A stretch of DNA of 64,000 nucleotides from Choristoneura fumiferana (GCF_025370935.1 NC_133473.1:4099389-4163388), one strand, 5' to 3'; positions 8,891-20,254 are shown, counted from the stretch's first letter. Made by a program: numbers and translations. Notes: generated by a model not told the origin, from the letters alone.

Positions 8891-10574
8891 ACTACAGATT
8901 AGTTATTTACTTATACTACTCACCCTACTTAGTGATAGATAATATTACGCTTTACAAGACTATAGGCGGAATTTCAGGGTCCGAGTAAAAGAACGGAAAA
9001 CTTCCAACTTCGACGTTTTGCGTCTTTTTCTAACTAAACCAGCGAATGTAAATTTATCAGCATTCGACAGATACAAGACGACAATCCATAAAAAGCACAA
9101 TTAAGCATGAATTACTATTATTAATTAAATACTTATTCGTACCTACTTCACCGAAATACAATATTTACCCATTAAATTACTGAGAACGCTCTACCAAATG
9201 TCCGCGTCTTTAGATTCATAATAAAGTCTGGCTCCATGAAGTGCCATGGGCTCTTTAATTATTCCGTGTTCAATATTGACTCTCAGGCATTAGTCGTATT
9301 GAATATTTGAACTACCAGTTTGAAGCGGGCTCCTAATGACATTTGAAATTATAATTTTCATATTTAGGTCCCATTGTGTTGAAATGAATTCGAATACGAA
9401 TTTATAAAACCTACTTACTATGTGAAAATATCTATTATCGGACTGTTACAAAAAAAAAACCTGACAGCTTAACCGAATTAAGTCGGTTTTGCCCCGACAC
9501 ATCTAATTCGCTCACTCGATAAAATTATGTGAATTAATTTTCTAACAATTTATTTATAGTTATAATAATATTTTGCATTTATAACTAAATTGATTAATTA
9601 TTGTGCTAAATAAAAGTGTTATGCTTTGTTATTATTATGTCAATTCAATGTTTTGTACAATTATGCTATGTCAAATCTGTTATATGTGATTTCATATTAT
9701 GAAAATTAATGTTTTGCGAAATAAGGGGCACCTCAAATATCTACGTGAATTGTGTTGATTCGCAAGAGAGAGCTAACAAAAAGCGTATACGAAACACGTA
9801 TCAGATCATGTTTTGAGTTATGGCAAGAATAATACAATATAGGACATTATGATTAAAATTCTACAACGGTATCAAAAACGAAACACGTACCCAAATAAAT
9901 CACAAGTTTGTGATCTTTCGCCGAGAATATGTTATAATGAAAAATTAATAATTTTTTCCTCAAATTCAGATGACCATTTTAGTTAAGTCTCTGCCATTTC
10001 ATTTAATATTCGTTTTTAACGTTCCAATTTAGCTTCCAAATTATAATCTTAAATGCTTCTTTTTAAATTAATAATGAAGTAGGTGCCTACCTACTTAATT
10101 TTTGTTAAATACAGTTGAGTGTGAAAATATGTACTAATAGGTACATACATATTTCTAAATATGTTAGCAACTGGGAATTTCTGAGCTGGTGACGATTTCA
10201 AATGGGTACCGATTGTTGAACTTTAAGTTACTTAACAGAGTTCTAGACTACTATACACTAACTTGTTTTTCCTTTTTAGTTTTGTTTAAAGTTTTTGAAA
10301 TTATACTTTTGTGAAAAATCTTTCAATTTAACAAACCTTTCTATATTTCTAACCCTATTCATAAGTTTTCTCGATCAGACTTTTCGCAAAGCCATTTTCC
10401 AATGCGAATGTGTTTTGTTTTATCGCGATGTTGCGTTTGAAGTTTGTCAACTCGGCATCAAAGGGCGGAAGCTGGAACTTCCCAGCTTATGGAGGGTTCA
10501 CAAATATTGTATAACATACCTACGGTATACACACATACCTACCTAATATTACCGCAATGCGTATGCCTTTCGTA
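8891..10574. other. AT-rich noncoding stretch
   Basis: No supportable gene, exon or repeat boundary is seen here. An open frame at 10,295-10,546 has no recognisable motif and no coding character. Confidence 0.5.
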
Positions 10575-10761
10575 CCTGCACTAATATCTGCTATAGCGGC
10601 ATAAGGTACATAGATGTCGATGTACAGCGGAGTGTCAAAAATATCTGACACGTCCTATAAGCTATTTATTTTATTTATTTATATTTGACTGGAGAAATAG
10701 AGCCGTATCAGATATTTATATTATACACGCTTTGTTGTGACAGATATTGGTGCTGCGGCTG
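10575..10761. mobile_element. TA-flanked MITE (CAGTCACCAG family), diverged copy
   Basis: Its right end reads CAGATATTGGTGCTG(CGG)CTG and its left end CACTAATATCTGC, inverted relative to each other and matching the tighter copy at 11,407-11,511. TA flanks both ends. The middle contains an AT-rich expansion. Confidence 0.55.
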
Positions 10762-10824
10762 TACCTACTTGGTGTTCGAACCAATTTTTTTTGGGTCCTG
10801 TTCGCGATCCATAACATTAAAAGC

Positions 10825-11032
10825 CATAATGTCATGTTTGTCATAATTAGCATTTGCCAGAACTCTTTTTTTCTCTAAAGCCATAAAATTTTCAGAAACT
10901 GAAATGGCTATCCTGCAAAACTCTATAGGTTAGGTAGGTTAGGTTCATTTTATAACAATCAGGAATTATTTATAGTTTTCAAAAAAGAGAGTGATGGCAA
11001 ATGATAATTATGGTAAACATCACATTACTTAT
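10825..11032. mobile_element. MITE, AATGTAATGTTTG family, copy 1
   Basis: The left end reads CATAATGTCATGTTTGTC and the right end is its imperfect inverse, ATGGTAAACATCACATTA. Two further copies lie at 11,988-12,171 and 13,849-14,075. Noncoding. Confidence 0.6.
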
Positions 11033-11406
11033 ACTACTTAATAAATAAGGTTTCACATATAATACACGCAAATTTACCAGATATGCGGGTTTATCCAATG
11101 CTAGTTATGCGTATTTGCATTGCACTATCCTCGACGATTTATTACAAAAAATATAAATTAATAGAAAATCCCTGGTCTCGTAATCTTATTCACCACCTAT
11201 ATTAGCCCTTTCCTATCACATGTATCTCTGTCACGCTCTCATTTGTACTTGTCACTTGTCGGTCGTCACATAAAACGACCTACATCACGAATTTTCTCAC
11301 TGAAAAAGACCCATGTCACTGGATTGCGGGTATGTGTATTTTACCCGACTGTCCGAAAGAGGGTTATGTCTTTCAAGTGTATGTACAATCGAACAAGCTG
11401 ATTGTA

Positions 11407-11511
11407 CAGTCACCAGTATTAATATCTGCCACAGCGGAGCTTGCAAAAATATCTGACACGTCCTTCCGGCCCTAGAAATAGAGTTGCATCAGATATTGGT
11501 GCTGGTGACTG
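11407..11511. mobile_element. Short TA-flanked palindromic MITE
   Basis: The 105-bp element starts CAGTCACCAGTATTAATATC and ends with the inverse CAGATATTGGTGCTGGTGACTG in part, flanked by TA on each side (11,405-11,406 and 11,512-11,513). A TA duplication points to a Tc1/mariner-type transposase supplied elsewhere. Confidence 0.7.
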
Positions 11512-11790
11512 TACCAAGGTGGAACCTTTGTGCTACTAATGGCATGTTGACATTGCATTTTTTATCAAGGAAATCATAGCGAAATGATTACTAAAGTTCT
11601 ATCCTGGTAAGGTACACGCCCGAGTGCTTGACATGCTAATGCCCAATAGACGACACCCTGCTGTCATCTCTATTGCTAATGACGTAAGATTAAACATGCC
11701 ATCTATTGGGACAGTGACGAGCACATGAATCAGTTGGTTTGATTGTACAGAATTGTGTTGTTGATGAAATGGGGTCTATATCGACTGGTC

Positions 11791-11796
<6 letters not shown>

Positions 11797-11826
<30 letters not shown>
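11797..11826. repeat. (GA)n microsatellite
   Basis: An uninterrupted run of GA dinucleotides of about 28 bases. It leads into a sequence (GAAACATTTATTTACAC) resembling the reversed 3' end of a non-LTR element. Confidence 0.85.
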
Positions 11827-11829
<3 letters not shown>

Positions 11830-11987
11830 TTTATTTACACATATTCGATACACATAAAAATACATTAGATGGAAAAAAATAAAAATAACATCGAATAGTA
11901 CAAAGTGGACCCCACTCAGCATAATGTTACGGCAAGCCGCAACGCTGTTTTTCAGTGAGACCCATTGTTTAAATTTAAAATTGTTAG

Positions 11988-12171
11988 TCATAATGTAATG
12001 TTTGAACTAACTTTTTTTCTCTGAAGCCATTTATTTTTCAGAATTGTTATAAAACAAACCCAACCTAACATATACTTCTACTGGATGCCCATTTAAAAAA
12101 TTATGAAAAATGTACAGTTTCAGCGGGAAAAAAAAGACTAACAAAAATTATGACAAACATTACATTATGAC
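11988..12171. mobile_element. MITE, AATGTAATGTTTG family, copy 2
   Basis: Begins GTCATAATGTAATGTTTG and ends CAAACATTACATTATGAC, a clear inverted pair of at least 17 bp. Noncoding interior. Confidence 0.7.
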
Positions 12172-12344
12172 TTATAAAATTATGGCAGTCGAAAGGATCC
12201 CGATCAAATGACAAGGTACAAAAGTGATCACTTATTTATGAAGTTGACTGTACGTGCGTATTTCTTTGGTACTCTCTGCAGTCAATGGTTTACGTATGCA
12301 AAGACGCGTGTAAACTATAGTCTATCTAAGTATATATATATAGT

Positions 12345-12484
12345 TGCTAAGCGCAAAACTTGGGAACGGCTAGACCGATTTCGCTAATTCTTTTTTTGTT
12401 GTGTTCGTTAATGTCAGGAGAAGGTTTTTATGGAAGAAAATATAGAAAAAATCAACGGGGGCGAAGCCGCGGGCAAAAGCTAGT
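12345..12484 (+). repeat. Short interspersed repeat ending GCGGGCAAAAGCTAGT
   Basis: The segment carries AACGGCTAGACCGATTTCGC at its left and GAAGCCGCGGGCAAAAGC then TAGT at its right. Related blocks appear around 14,110-14,220, 28,060-28,160, 32,180-32,245, 41,270-41,600, 45,360-45,390 and 62,190-62,320. Such blocks are frequent in Lepidoptera and have been linked to non-autonomous insertions such as Helitron derivatives. That assignment is not demonstrable here. Confidence 0.45.
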
Positions 12485-12770
12485 TTCTAACAAAACCCGC
12501 ACCTATCCCTCGTCTAGACATTCCGTTAACAAAGTAAGCAGATACCAATATATGTCTAAAAACAAACAGACAGTATATTTGCCTCTCTACATCTGTTATG
12601 AGAGGCATTGTGCTCCATTGTACTATGCTATGTACATTGTCGGAGCCGACTCTGCATTCCTGTCGATGTATATCGAGTATAGTACCTATATTTGTATGTG
12701 GAGTTTCAAATATGTTTCATACAATACAAACATATTATGGAAAAGGTACAATTGAAGTATACTAAACTCA

Positions 12771-13069
12771 TCATCCCAGCCTATATACGTCCCACTGCAG
12801 GGCACAGGCCTCCCTCAGAATGAGAGGGCTTGGGCCATAGTTCCCACGCGGGCCCAGTGCGGATTGGGAACTTCACACACACCATTGAATTGCTTCGCAG
12901 GTTTGTGCAGGTTTCCTCACGATGTTTTCCTTCACCGCAAAGCTCGTGGTAAATTTCAAATGTAACTCCGCACATGAATTTCGAAAAACTCAGAGGTGCG
13001 AGCCGGGTTTGAACCCACGACCCTCTGCTTGAGAGGCGATGGGTCAAACCACTAGGCCACCGCGGCCGC
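12771..13069 (-). mobile_element. tRNA-derived SINE with RTE-like tail, full copy
   Basis: On the minus strand the head (about 13,069-13,010) resembles a tRNA promoter region, with GTGGCCTAGTGGTTTGACC (A-box-like) and GGGTTCAAACCCGG (B box). The body runs through TTTTTCGAAATTCATGTG and GGAAACCTGCACAAACCTGC. The tail is CCTGTGCCCTGCAGTGGGAC, then TATATAGGCTGGGATGATG. The same element recurs at 22,206, 22,733, 51,231 and 63,234. It encodes no protein; frames in it are incidental. Confidence 0.8.
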
Positions 13070-13156
13070 AATCCTAAACTATTGTAAAAAAAACTTAACT
13101 ATATAGGTATGGAAGGTGGAAGAGTGCCCATAAGGCAGCGGCTGCATTTCCGCGCT

Positions 13157-13288
13157 GCAAGGCTACTACGAAACTTGAAACTCGAAGTTCGTGTCGTGCG
13201 GTCCCTCTCGCTCTCGTATTAAATAGTATAAGTGTCAGAGGGACCGCACGACACGAACTTCGAGTTTCGAGTTTCGGAGTAGCCCTGC
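13157..13288. mobile_element. Palindromic MITE family A, copy 1
   Basis: A 132-bp near-perfect palindrome that starts GCAAGGCTACTACGAAAC and ends with its inverse GGAGTAGCCCTGC. The centre reads CTCTCGCTCTCGTATTAAAT, then AGTATAAGTGTCAGAGGGAC. Five other copies occur in this window. Noncoding. Confidence 0.8.
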
Positions 13289-13432
13289 TGGATCGTAGAG
13301 ATTCCCAATACGTTGTGCGAGAAATGCACCAACCAGATAGTCATTATAAAATATCGTTCTTTTTATTTGACCAAAAAAATACAAATATACTTTATTGAAC
13401 ACCACAAAATAAACAGGATAATAAGTTAACAT

Positions 13433-13580
13433 ACAGTCGAGGTCAAAGATGTTTACATTTTACTACCTTGTCGCTCTAGTCGCTGTCACTTCATGTTTAA
13501 ATTTTGGTATACAATTTTCGGAAGGCATACACATACAACTGACAAGGTATTAAAGTGTGAACATCTTTGACCTCAACTGT
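13433..13580. mobile_element. 148-bp inverted-repeat MITE (ACAGTYGAGGTCAAAGATG ends)
   Basis: The two ends are inverted copies over about 40 bp, with ACAGTCGAGGTCAAAGATG on the left and CATCTTTGACCTCAACTGT on the right. Only one copy is seen here. Target duplication could not be fixed. Confidence 0.7.
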
Positions 13581-13848
13581 TACAAAGAGAAAATGCAGGG
13601 TAGACAATAGGCGATCGTATCGCAAAAGCGATCTCTTCCAGACAACCGTTTATTTGATAAAATTTTCTTTTAATGAACCAAAATAATTTCTTTGCTCACC
13701 CAAAGCTGCTGATTCAATAATTTATTTAAAATTTCTTTGGTATTCATTGTATTATGTCGAATAATAATGGAGACTTATTCGACTATTAGCTATATGTAAC
13801 AACTATTCATGGCGGGCTCGTATCTAGTCACATAATTTTTAGAAGTAA

Positions 13849-14075
13849 TAATGTAGTTTGCCATAATTTTTTCTCATCGAAACCGTACATTTTTCAGAAA
13901 ATTTTATACGGCACTCCTATAGAGCTCAGGTTAGGTCACAGAATAAGTAGTAGTACAAGTAGTTAGGTCAAGTTTATTTCATAACAATTGTTAACAATAA
14001 TTGGATTACTTATAAGATTTTGCACTTTTTATGACAAAGAATAGATTATGAATTTATGCCAAACATTACATTATT
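13849..14075. mobile_element. MITE, AATGTAATGTTTG family, copy 3
   Basis: Ends are AATAATGTAGTTTGCCATAA and the inverse TTATGCCAAACATTACATTA. More diverged than copy 2. Confidence 0.55.
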
Positions 14076-15114
14076 ATAACAATCAGCAAATATGTGACGA
14101 TATTAGAAATGCAAAAGTTTGTACGTCTGTGAGTTTATTACCTCATCGCGTCTAATCCGCTGAACCGATTTAGATGAAATTCGGCATACATATTTCACGC
14201 GGGATAGTGATAAACGAACAGCTATTATAAGAGTTAAGTAAGGCCGATTGTATATTTACCACATTTTATACAAAAAAAAACTTATATTGGAATTTGATTT
14301 GATATGAACTCATTCGCGTTCGTGGCATCTCTGTTAGATATATAGGTATTATACTTATATAGTCCCCACAGGCATTAATTTTATCCACCTGGCAACACTC
14401 GGACTCGCCCTCGATCATTAAACTTTAATCGTAATGGCGCTGCCAATGTATGAATGTAGCGTGGGCGCAGTGCAGTTTGGTCACGTTTAGTACAGTCAGT
14501 CGTAAATGTCCTTAACGGCTTTAACGCTGATGGTTGTATAGTAGCTGCTGAGACCTTAAATACTTACTTAACTGTGTAATATAAGATGAAAGGTAAGGTA
14601 CATAGTCGGACTCGCACACTGAGGGTTCCGTATATTTTTTTAGGTATGTCAAAATATACGCTTAACGACCGGATTAGGTTTATATCAATGAAGTGAGCCA
14701 TTTATCGCTAGCGGAAATTAAGAAGCACCACGTTGGGGAAAGGGGGAGGGGTTTAATCGTGGCGGTAATTTATTAATGATAATCCTTCTTTTATAATTAA
14801 GAGTAGCGTTAGTTTTGTAGTAGTTACTTAATAATTAAAACTAAATTATTAGATACTTTAGGTGTCACATAAATTGTTGTTGTTGTTTCTTTAAAAAAAT
14901 ATGGCTCTGTCCATCGGAGGACAATTTTGCCAGTGTCTAGTAGTTTTTGCCGTTGTACGGTAAAAAAAATCTAGAAAACGAAATATGAGAGGTAATGGTG
15001 GATACCGTCACATAAATTAAAAGAGCTAAAAATGTCCATGTGATTAAATCATGGCCTTCCTTACGGAACTTTTTTTTTCTATAGTTACATATATGTATAC
15101 AAACACGCCCAAAA
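14076..15114. other. Noncoding stretch
   Basis: Contains a repeat fragment near 14,140-14,220 (GCTGAACCGATTTAGATG type) common in moth genomes. No exon is supported. The small open frame at 14,937-15,131 has no coding features. Confidence 0.4.
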
Positions 15115-15116
15115 TA

Positions 15117-15708
15117 GGGTTCCGTAGCCATTATGAAAAAAAATAAGTAATATTTTTCTATTGATTTCGTATTTTATACGGAATCTTCCAAGTTTAGGTA
15201 AATTTTATACCTTAGGCTGCTATTTACTTTAAAACTACTAATAATTTACAAGCAAACTTAACCGTTATAGTTTTCCTTGTAAGTTTGATATACTTACTAT
15301 CATCCCAAATATTTTCAAATTTTTCCACCCACCGGTTTAGATTTTAGAGGGGGGGGGGACGCTCGATTTGCACTTTAAAGTTGATATTTCGCAAACTCAT
15401 CACTAAATCAGAAAATCGTCTTAGCAACCCCCTAATGGTATAAGACCTATCCAACGATACCCCACACTATAGGGTTGGATGAGAGAAAAAAAAGCCCCCA
15501 CTTTACGTCTATGGGAGGTACCCTTAAAAAAATTGTTTTTGAATATTTTATTGTACCATTTTGTTGGCATAGTTTTCATATATATCCGTGAAAAATTACA
15601 GCTTTCTAGCATTGATAGTCCCTGAGCAAAGCCGCGGACGGACAGACAGACAGACATACATGGCGACACTATAAAGGTTCCGTTTTTGCCATTTTGGCTA
15701 CGGAACCC
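15117..15708. mobile_element. TA-flanked ~600-bp element (GGGTTCCGTAGCCA ends), copy 1
   Basis: The left end GGGTTCCGTAGCCA is the inverse of the right end TGGCTACGGAACCC, and TA flanks both sides (15,115-15,116 and 15,709-15,710). A second, 620-bp copy at 44,357-44,976 aligns through its whole length, including GGACGCTCGATT, CCCCACACTATAGGGTTGG and CTGAGCAAAGCCGCGGACGG. TA duplications indicate Tc1/mariner-type mobilisation. The interior has no transposase. The 121-codon minus frame here is incidental. Confidence 0.8.
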
Positions 15709-16226
15709 TAAAAAGTGTATTGACAACGTGTATTTTTCCCCAGAAAGAGGGAGAAAAGATTCAAAGGCTCGTCTATATTTATGCATTTCCTTCCTCCTTC
15801 GGAATTGTTTGAAGAACTTTTTCGAGCCCTTTCACGCACCCTTCCTAGGATATCAATGTATCATCAGTGCACCTGTCTCGAGTAGTACATTACACGTAAA
15901 AATTCCCCTCTGCAAAACCAGGGGTAAACTGAGGGGTGCAAAGTAATTATGGGGTAATACACGTTATACATGGCAACATTGAAACCCCGCGCTCTCATTA
16001 ATTAAGAAGGATAATTCTTAGTCTTGAATCTTAACTCTTCTATGTTGAAAATAAAAGACGATATCGATGAGATCATTTTTTTGAATTAAAGATCAATGCG
16101 TCAAAATAAACAAGTACAGTCAGTAACATAATTAGGTTGTATGTAAAAAGTTTTTCATTTTTTTTTGTTTGTATTATGTAAGTTTTTTATTACGCTATTT
16201 TTATGCACTAAGTAGCAGTGCTGCAG
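15709..16226. other. Noncoding stretch
   Basis: AT-rich sequence with no supportable gene or repeat. The frame at 15,686-15,946 is largely the end of the preceding element. Confidence 0.4.
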
Positions 16227-16228
16227 TA

Positions 16229-16425
16229 CCACTACCATGAGTTTACAGTGACCGTGCTCGATAGCGACGGCGTAAATTATTTGTATGGAGAATTATACAT
16301 ACCACTACCATGAGTTTACAGTGACCGTACTCGATAGCGACGGCGTAAATTATTTGTATGGAGAATTGTACAGCGCCTCTACACCGTCGCTATCGAGTAC
16401 GGTCACTGTAAACTCATGGTAGTGG
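16229..16425. mobile_element. TA-flanked MITE with one arm duplicated in tandem
   Basis: The element begins CCACTACCATGAGTTTACAG and ends with its inverse, flanked by TA (16,227-16,228 and 16,426-16,427). The left arm is present twice in direct orientation, 16,229-16,301 and 16,302-16,374, offset exactly 73 bp, while the right arm is single. The arms contain GTACTCGATAGCGACGGCG. Confidence 0.8.
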
Positions 16426-16427
16426 TA

Positions 16428-16960
16428 CAAGCTGCAGTTAACGTAAAAAGTATGGCGCTAAATATTACTTTTAATTCAACTTTTATTTAATAATAAGTAA
16501 ACTTCTAATAACTAAAGCTTTTAAATAAGTATATTAAAGCATCACTAGCAGCAACAGTCACGGTGCAAAAATGTCAAATTTATTATATGACGCACCTCAT
16601 TATAATATCAAGGACATTTCAGGTCAAATATAAAAATGGCAGCTAGGTACCTACTCAGACTGCATTAATATATTTTTTATCTATATATTTTTTTAAGACT
16701 GATAACTGATAACAGCCACCGCTAGGCAAAAGCCTCCCTCCCATTTCCTCCATTTCTCCCGAAAAGTAAACAAAAGGACAAATTTCAATGAGTTTGTATA
16801 AGTATTTCATTGGGAAATATTTGAAGTGCAAATAGCAATAAATCATATAGGTAAAATACCCGTATAGTTCCGTGATGGTAGTTAATAGCTAAGTTTGTAG
16901 GAAGTATGCGCAGCTATAATTACATGAGATGACTAGCTGAAAAGAATTTAGTATGCTTAC
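16428..16960. other. Probable intron of the nucleoredoxin-like gene (minus strand)
   Basis: This lies just beyond the splice donor of the exon at 16,961-17,323. No second exon could be recognised here or further left. The frame at 16,655-16,846 lacks thioredoxin-like features. Confidence 0.35.
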
Positions 16961-17323
16961 TTTGGTATCGACATCGTGGAAAGGCACAGCGAACCACGGT
17001 TTTCCCGTCAGGCTTCTCCGGAACCCAGCTTCTCTCTCGACCGGTCCTTCAGGAGTTCCCACGTGGGCCCAAAGGACCACTTCTACCACTTTAAGATTAG
17101 GATGCACCGCTTTGTACACATCCTCTAAACGGACACCAAAGTCGTCACTAGTATCGCTTATATTTGCGAATGAAAAGTAAATGCCACACACAACTCCTTC
17201 ACCTTCTTCCGCACAGTCCTTCAGAGCTTCTAAGGTAGCAATGTTTTCAAATTTCCCATTCTGTTGCCCCGTAGAGTCGCACTTCACTAACACTTTACCG
17301 AAAAGTTTCTCCCGCCAATCCAT
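16961..17323 (-). CDS. Nucleoredoxin-like (thioredoxin-fold) protein, first coding exon, partial
   Basis: Members of this family are thioredoxin-fold proteins; vertebrate relatives (nucleoredoxin-like 1 and 2) support photoreceptors and neurons, acting in redox protection. The exon codes for 121 residues from an ATG in good context (A at -3, G at +4) and ends after a Lys codon at a phase-0 donor GTAAGC. An in-frame ATG at 17,377 would add 18 residues and cannot be excluded. Family features: a short N-terminal strand FGKVLVKC (8-15), a core strand VVCGIYFSFA (44-53), a helix LEDVYKAVH (66-74), a strand LKVVEVVLW (77-85) and the motif KPWFAVPFHD (108-117). The usual WCxxC active site is replaced by NISDTSDDF, with no cysteine. 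About half the domain is missing and should lie at lower coordinates or outside the window. Confidence 0.62.
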
Positions 17324-17621
17324 CTTGTAGTGCCTTGATATTTTCAAAAATCTAATCGCATTGACATCTTTCTGCATTTAAATGCAATTTGGAAAAAGGA
17401 AGTCCAATTGACTTTTATTTAACAACAACCGAAGTCAGCCGCTTGATTTATTTACCCTAAGCACTAAAATTTACGACTTGAACGCGATCCAAAAATACTA
17501 TCTTATTTTAATAACACCCCTGCTTAGTCATTTATTTGGGAAAACATGGTTTATGAATCAAAGTGTTGCGTTTGAATAGTTTTTGTAGATGCAGGATGTA
17601 TGACGCAAAGTTTTATTTTTA

Positions 17622-17721
17622 NNNNNNNNNNNNNNNNNNNNNNNNNNNNNNNNNNNNNNNNNNNNNNNNNNNNNNNNNNNNNNNNNNNNNNNNNNNNNNN
17701 NNNNNNNNNNNNNNNNNNNNN
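17622..17721. other. Assembly gap, 100 N
   Basis: A run of exactly 100 N, a conventional placeholder for a scaffold join of unknown length. It lies about 300 bp upstream of the nucleoredoxin-like exon, so promoter or 5' exon sequence may be missing. Confidence 0.98.
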
Positions 17722-18689
17722 TGACTTTGATTTTGACTGGTGATATTCCTAATTAGTCATATTTCTGATTCATGATTACACGTGCAAGCTGGATTAATAA
17801 GAATAAGGACAGAGAATTCTATGGTACGAAAAACGTACAAACGTACAAAAAAAGCAAAAAGTACATTCGCGAAATGTACAAATCGAAAATAAGCGAATAC
17901 AAGCGTAAATACCTACAGAGATTGTGTATACCTACTTAATTTCCTAAAATCTACAAAAATCGTCAGTCCTGTGGCCACACTGGTTTAATAACAAAGTTCT
18001 AACTACACTTTACGCATCAAGACTCCTCTTGCGTGTAAATAAGTTTATACAACCGGCAACTTATCCCAGGCTAGAGTTGGCTACAAAAGGGCAATTTCCA
18101 GTTGATAGTTGCGCCCAGAATTCCCACGGGCCGGAAGCCGCGCTTGGCGACCGCAAGGCTGATATACGTTTAGGGTTACCAGATCTAGTGCTGAGATCGC
18201 TTTAGATTTTGTTTTAATTGTTTAGAGCAACGTCTTTAGAAGTATAGATTATTATTAAGACGTCTGTGCAAGTCATCCTACCCAAAGGGTGGTTATACCT
18301 ACCATCAGTTGCGATCTTAATGCGTACAGGGTATAAAAATGAATCATAGCCTACTATTTAATAATAGGTATTTAATAAATGCGAAAGGTTGTGCGCGTGT
18401 ATGTTTGTTAGGTGCCTACGCTTTGATGCTAAAACAGCTAGGTATATACATGAATTTGATCTAGATCTCTGGAATAACACTTTTTATTGCGACACTCCTA
18501 CGGGATCCACTTAAAATCCTTGACATTTCATGACAATCGATTCAGTAGGCGTGAAAGCAGAACAAATAAACCTACTTTTGCATTTGTAATATCAATAAAG
18601 ATTAATAAGTGTATAGTTTCACGTAACGCAAAGTGCAATGCAGTGCAGTGTACCTAATTTAAAAACATTGACACTACTGAACAGTTCAT
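17722..18689. other. Noncoding stretch
   Basis: No gene is supported. A repeat fragment of the 'AATGCGAAAGGTTGTG' type lies near 18,375. Confidence 0.4.
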
Positions 18690-19086
18690 TCCTTCTTCTG
18701 ACACAGGGCAAAAATTCCGGAAAAATTAGGTAAATACATGCTCGGGTAACCCTGAGCGCTGCAACTCGATTGATGTCGAACGGGACTTGGGAATGACAAC
18801 GGCGGGTTTATGGTGTTCCCTGATTGTGAGAGAGGACGACTGAGGAAAAGCGGCATTGAAAAAACATAACTCTCCTTCGGATAATCGGGTAAAAACCCAG
18901 AATAGGACACAAATACGTAAGACAGCCGGTGAAATTACTGGCACTTGAGGTATCCCATCTTAGGCCTCTAGGTTGGCAACGCATCTGCAATACCCCTGTG
19001 TTGCAGGTGTTTATGGGCGGTGGTGATCTCTTACCACCAGGAGACCCACTTGCTTGTTTGCCATCTAGTCGAATAAAAAAAAAAAC
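18690..19086 (+). mobile_element. Polyadenylated non-LTR 3' end (or SINE), copy 1
   Basis: The 3' part (18,930-19,086) carries GGTGAAATTACTGGCAC, TAGGCCTCTAGGTTGGCAAC, GGGCGGTGGTGATCTCTTAC and GACCCACTTGCTTG, then an A-run. The same 3' part is at 23,538-23,705 and, reversed, at 29,186-29,262. The upstream 18,690-18,930 may belong to the same insertion, but that is less certain. Noncoding as present. Confidence 0.65.
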
Positions 19087-19665
19087 AAATGCTTAACTTC
19101 CCTAGTTTTGCTGCCTTCTTGAAAATTCAATTTTGCCCAGATAACATTTTTTTCTTTGTGGTGTTGCGTTTATGGGATATAGCCTTAACTCGCGGCTTTG
19201 CTGGCGTAAACCAGCAGGTGGATTTAGATTTTTTTGTATTAGGTCGCAAAGGTAAAAGCCTCTCCCAAAGAGTTCCACAATGATCGGTCCTTCATTGTCC
19301 GCATCCAACTGGTTTCTACGACTTTTGTAGGGGCCTTTTTTAACACTAGGTCTTCCGGTTCGTGAAACATAAGAAAAAAAAAACCGATTTGCCGACTCAT
19401 TCGAATTCCTACAAAACGAGACTATTTTCACTCCGTATGGAAAAAACTTTTGCTTAGTAAATGCCAAATCAATTTCCAGTGAGCACATGATTCTTAAAGA
19501 CTGATTCATTATTTTTGCTCGTCAGAACTTAGCACAGGAAAACATAAATTGACTGGTTCATCTTATGTATATTTCACGTTTCTTGGAGTAACCAAAGCGC
19601 TGTTAAAACGTCATCGTAAAACAGAACGTAAGCTTAGCCGAAACCCTCCGAAGACGAGCGTAACT
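19087..19665. other. Noncoding stretch with possible repeat relic
   Basis: The block AGAGTTCCACAATGATCGGT near 19,268 recurs in altered form near 46,567 (CTCTACAATGATCGGTCC), suggesting a diverged repeat on the same strand. The 135-codon minus frame here has no recognisable motif. Confidence 0.35.
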
Positions 19666-19800
19666 GCGGGGCTACTACGAAATTCGAAAATCGAAGTACG
19701 TGTCGTTCCGTTCCTCTCACTCTTGTGTTAAGCAATATAAGCGCCAGCAGGACGGCAAGATACGAAGTTCGACTTTTACACTTCGTCGTACAGGGCCTGT
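19666..19800. mobile_element. Palindromic MITE family A, copy 2
   Basis: Starts GCGGGGCTACTACGAAATTC; the right arm is more diverged (CTTCGTCGTACAGGGCC). Confidence 0.7.
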
Positions 19801-20254
19801 GACAGCGAAAGAACGGAATAATTTGGTACTAAAAAAACGACTTACTGTAAGTCGAATTCGCTCAGGTATTCCATATATTTAAGTGTACTGTACTTGTTTT
19901 GTATATTTGTTTGGGTATAGTATATTGTATGCACTTTATTCTTCATCAAGAGAACTGATAACGTATGTTGCAATCGCTTCAATAAACATGGCATATACCA
20001 GTATATGTCGGTAGATATAGCCATTGTCTGCAAATTCATATTTCCCATTACGCCGGGATCACGCGCGTCCCACGGGAACTTTTCGCTTTCCGGCAGCATT
20101 GTTTCTTTCACTTTTTACTTACGGGAGAATAATGAGGTGTTTAAAGAAATGATAAAATATAGGCAATCGCTGAAGTGTTTTGCCGGAATGGAGTTTTAGA
20201 GATATGGGGTGGTTTTTAGTGTTTTGAAATATGAGTTAGGGAGTTGCAACATTT

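Noticed and set aside
12360..12755. A 131-residue plus-strand protein with a hydrophobic start resembling a signal peptide
   Set aside because: The first part overlaps an interspersed repeat (ends GCGGGCAAAAGCTAGT), and the rest is AT-rich with no motif.
13010..13069. tRNA gene suggested by A- and B-box-like motifs
   Set aside because: The motifs are the head of a SINE with five or more copies in the window and no complete cloverleaf.
15421..15786. A 121-residue minus-strand protein
   Set aside because: It lies within a TA-flanked noncoding element whose second copy (44,357-44,976) does not keep the frame.
19102..19509. A 135-residue minus-strand protein
   Set aside because: No motif, no splice signals in sensible places, and part of the sequence looks like a dispersed repeat.
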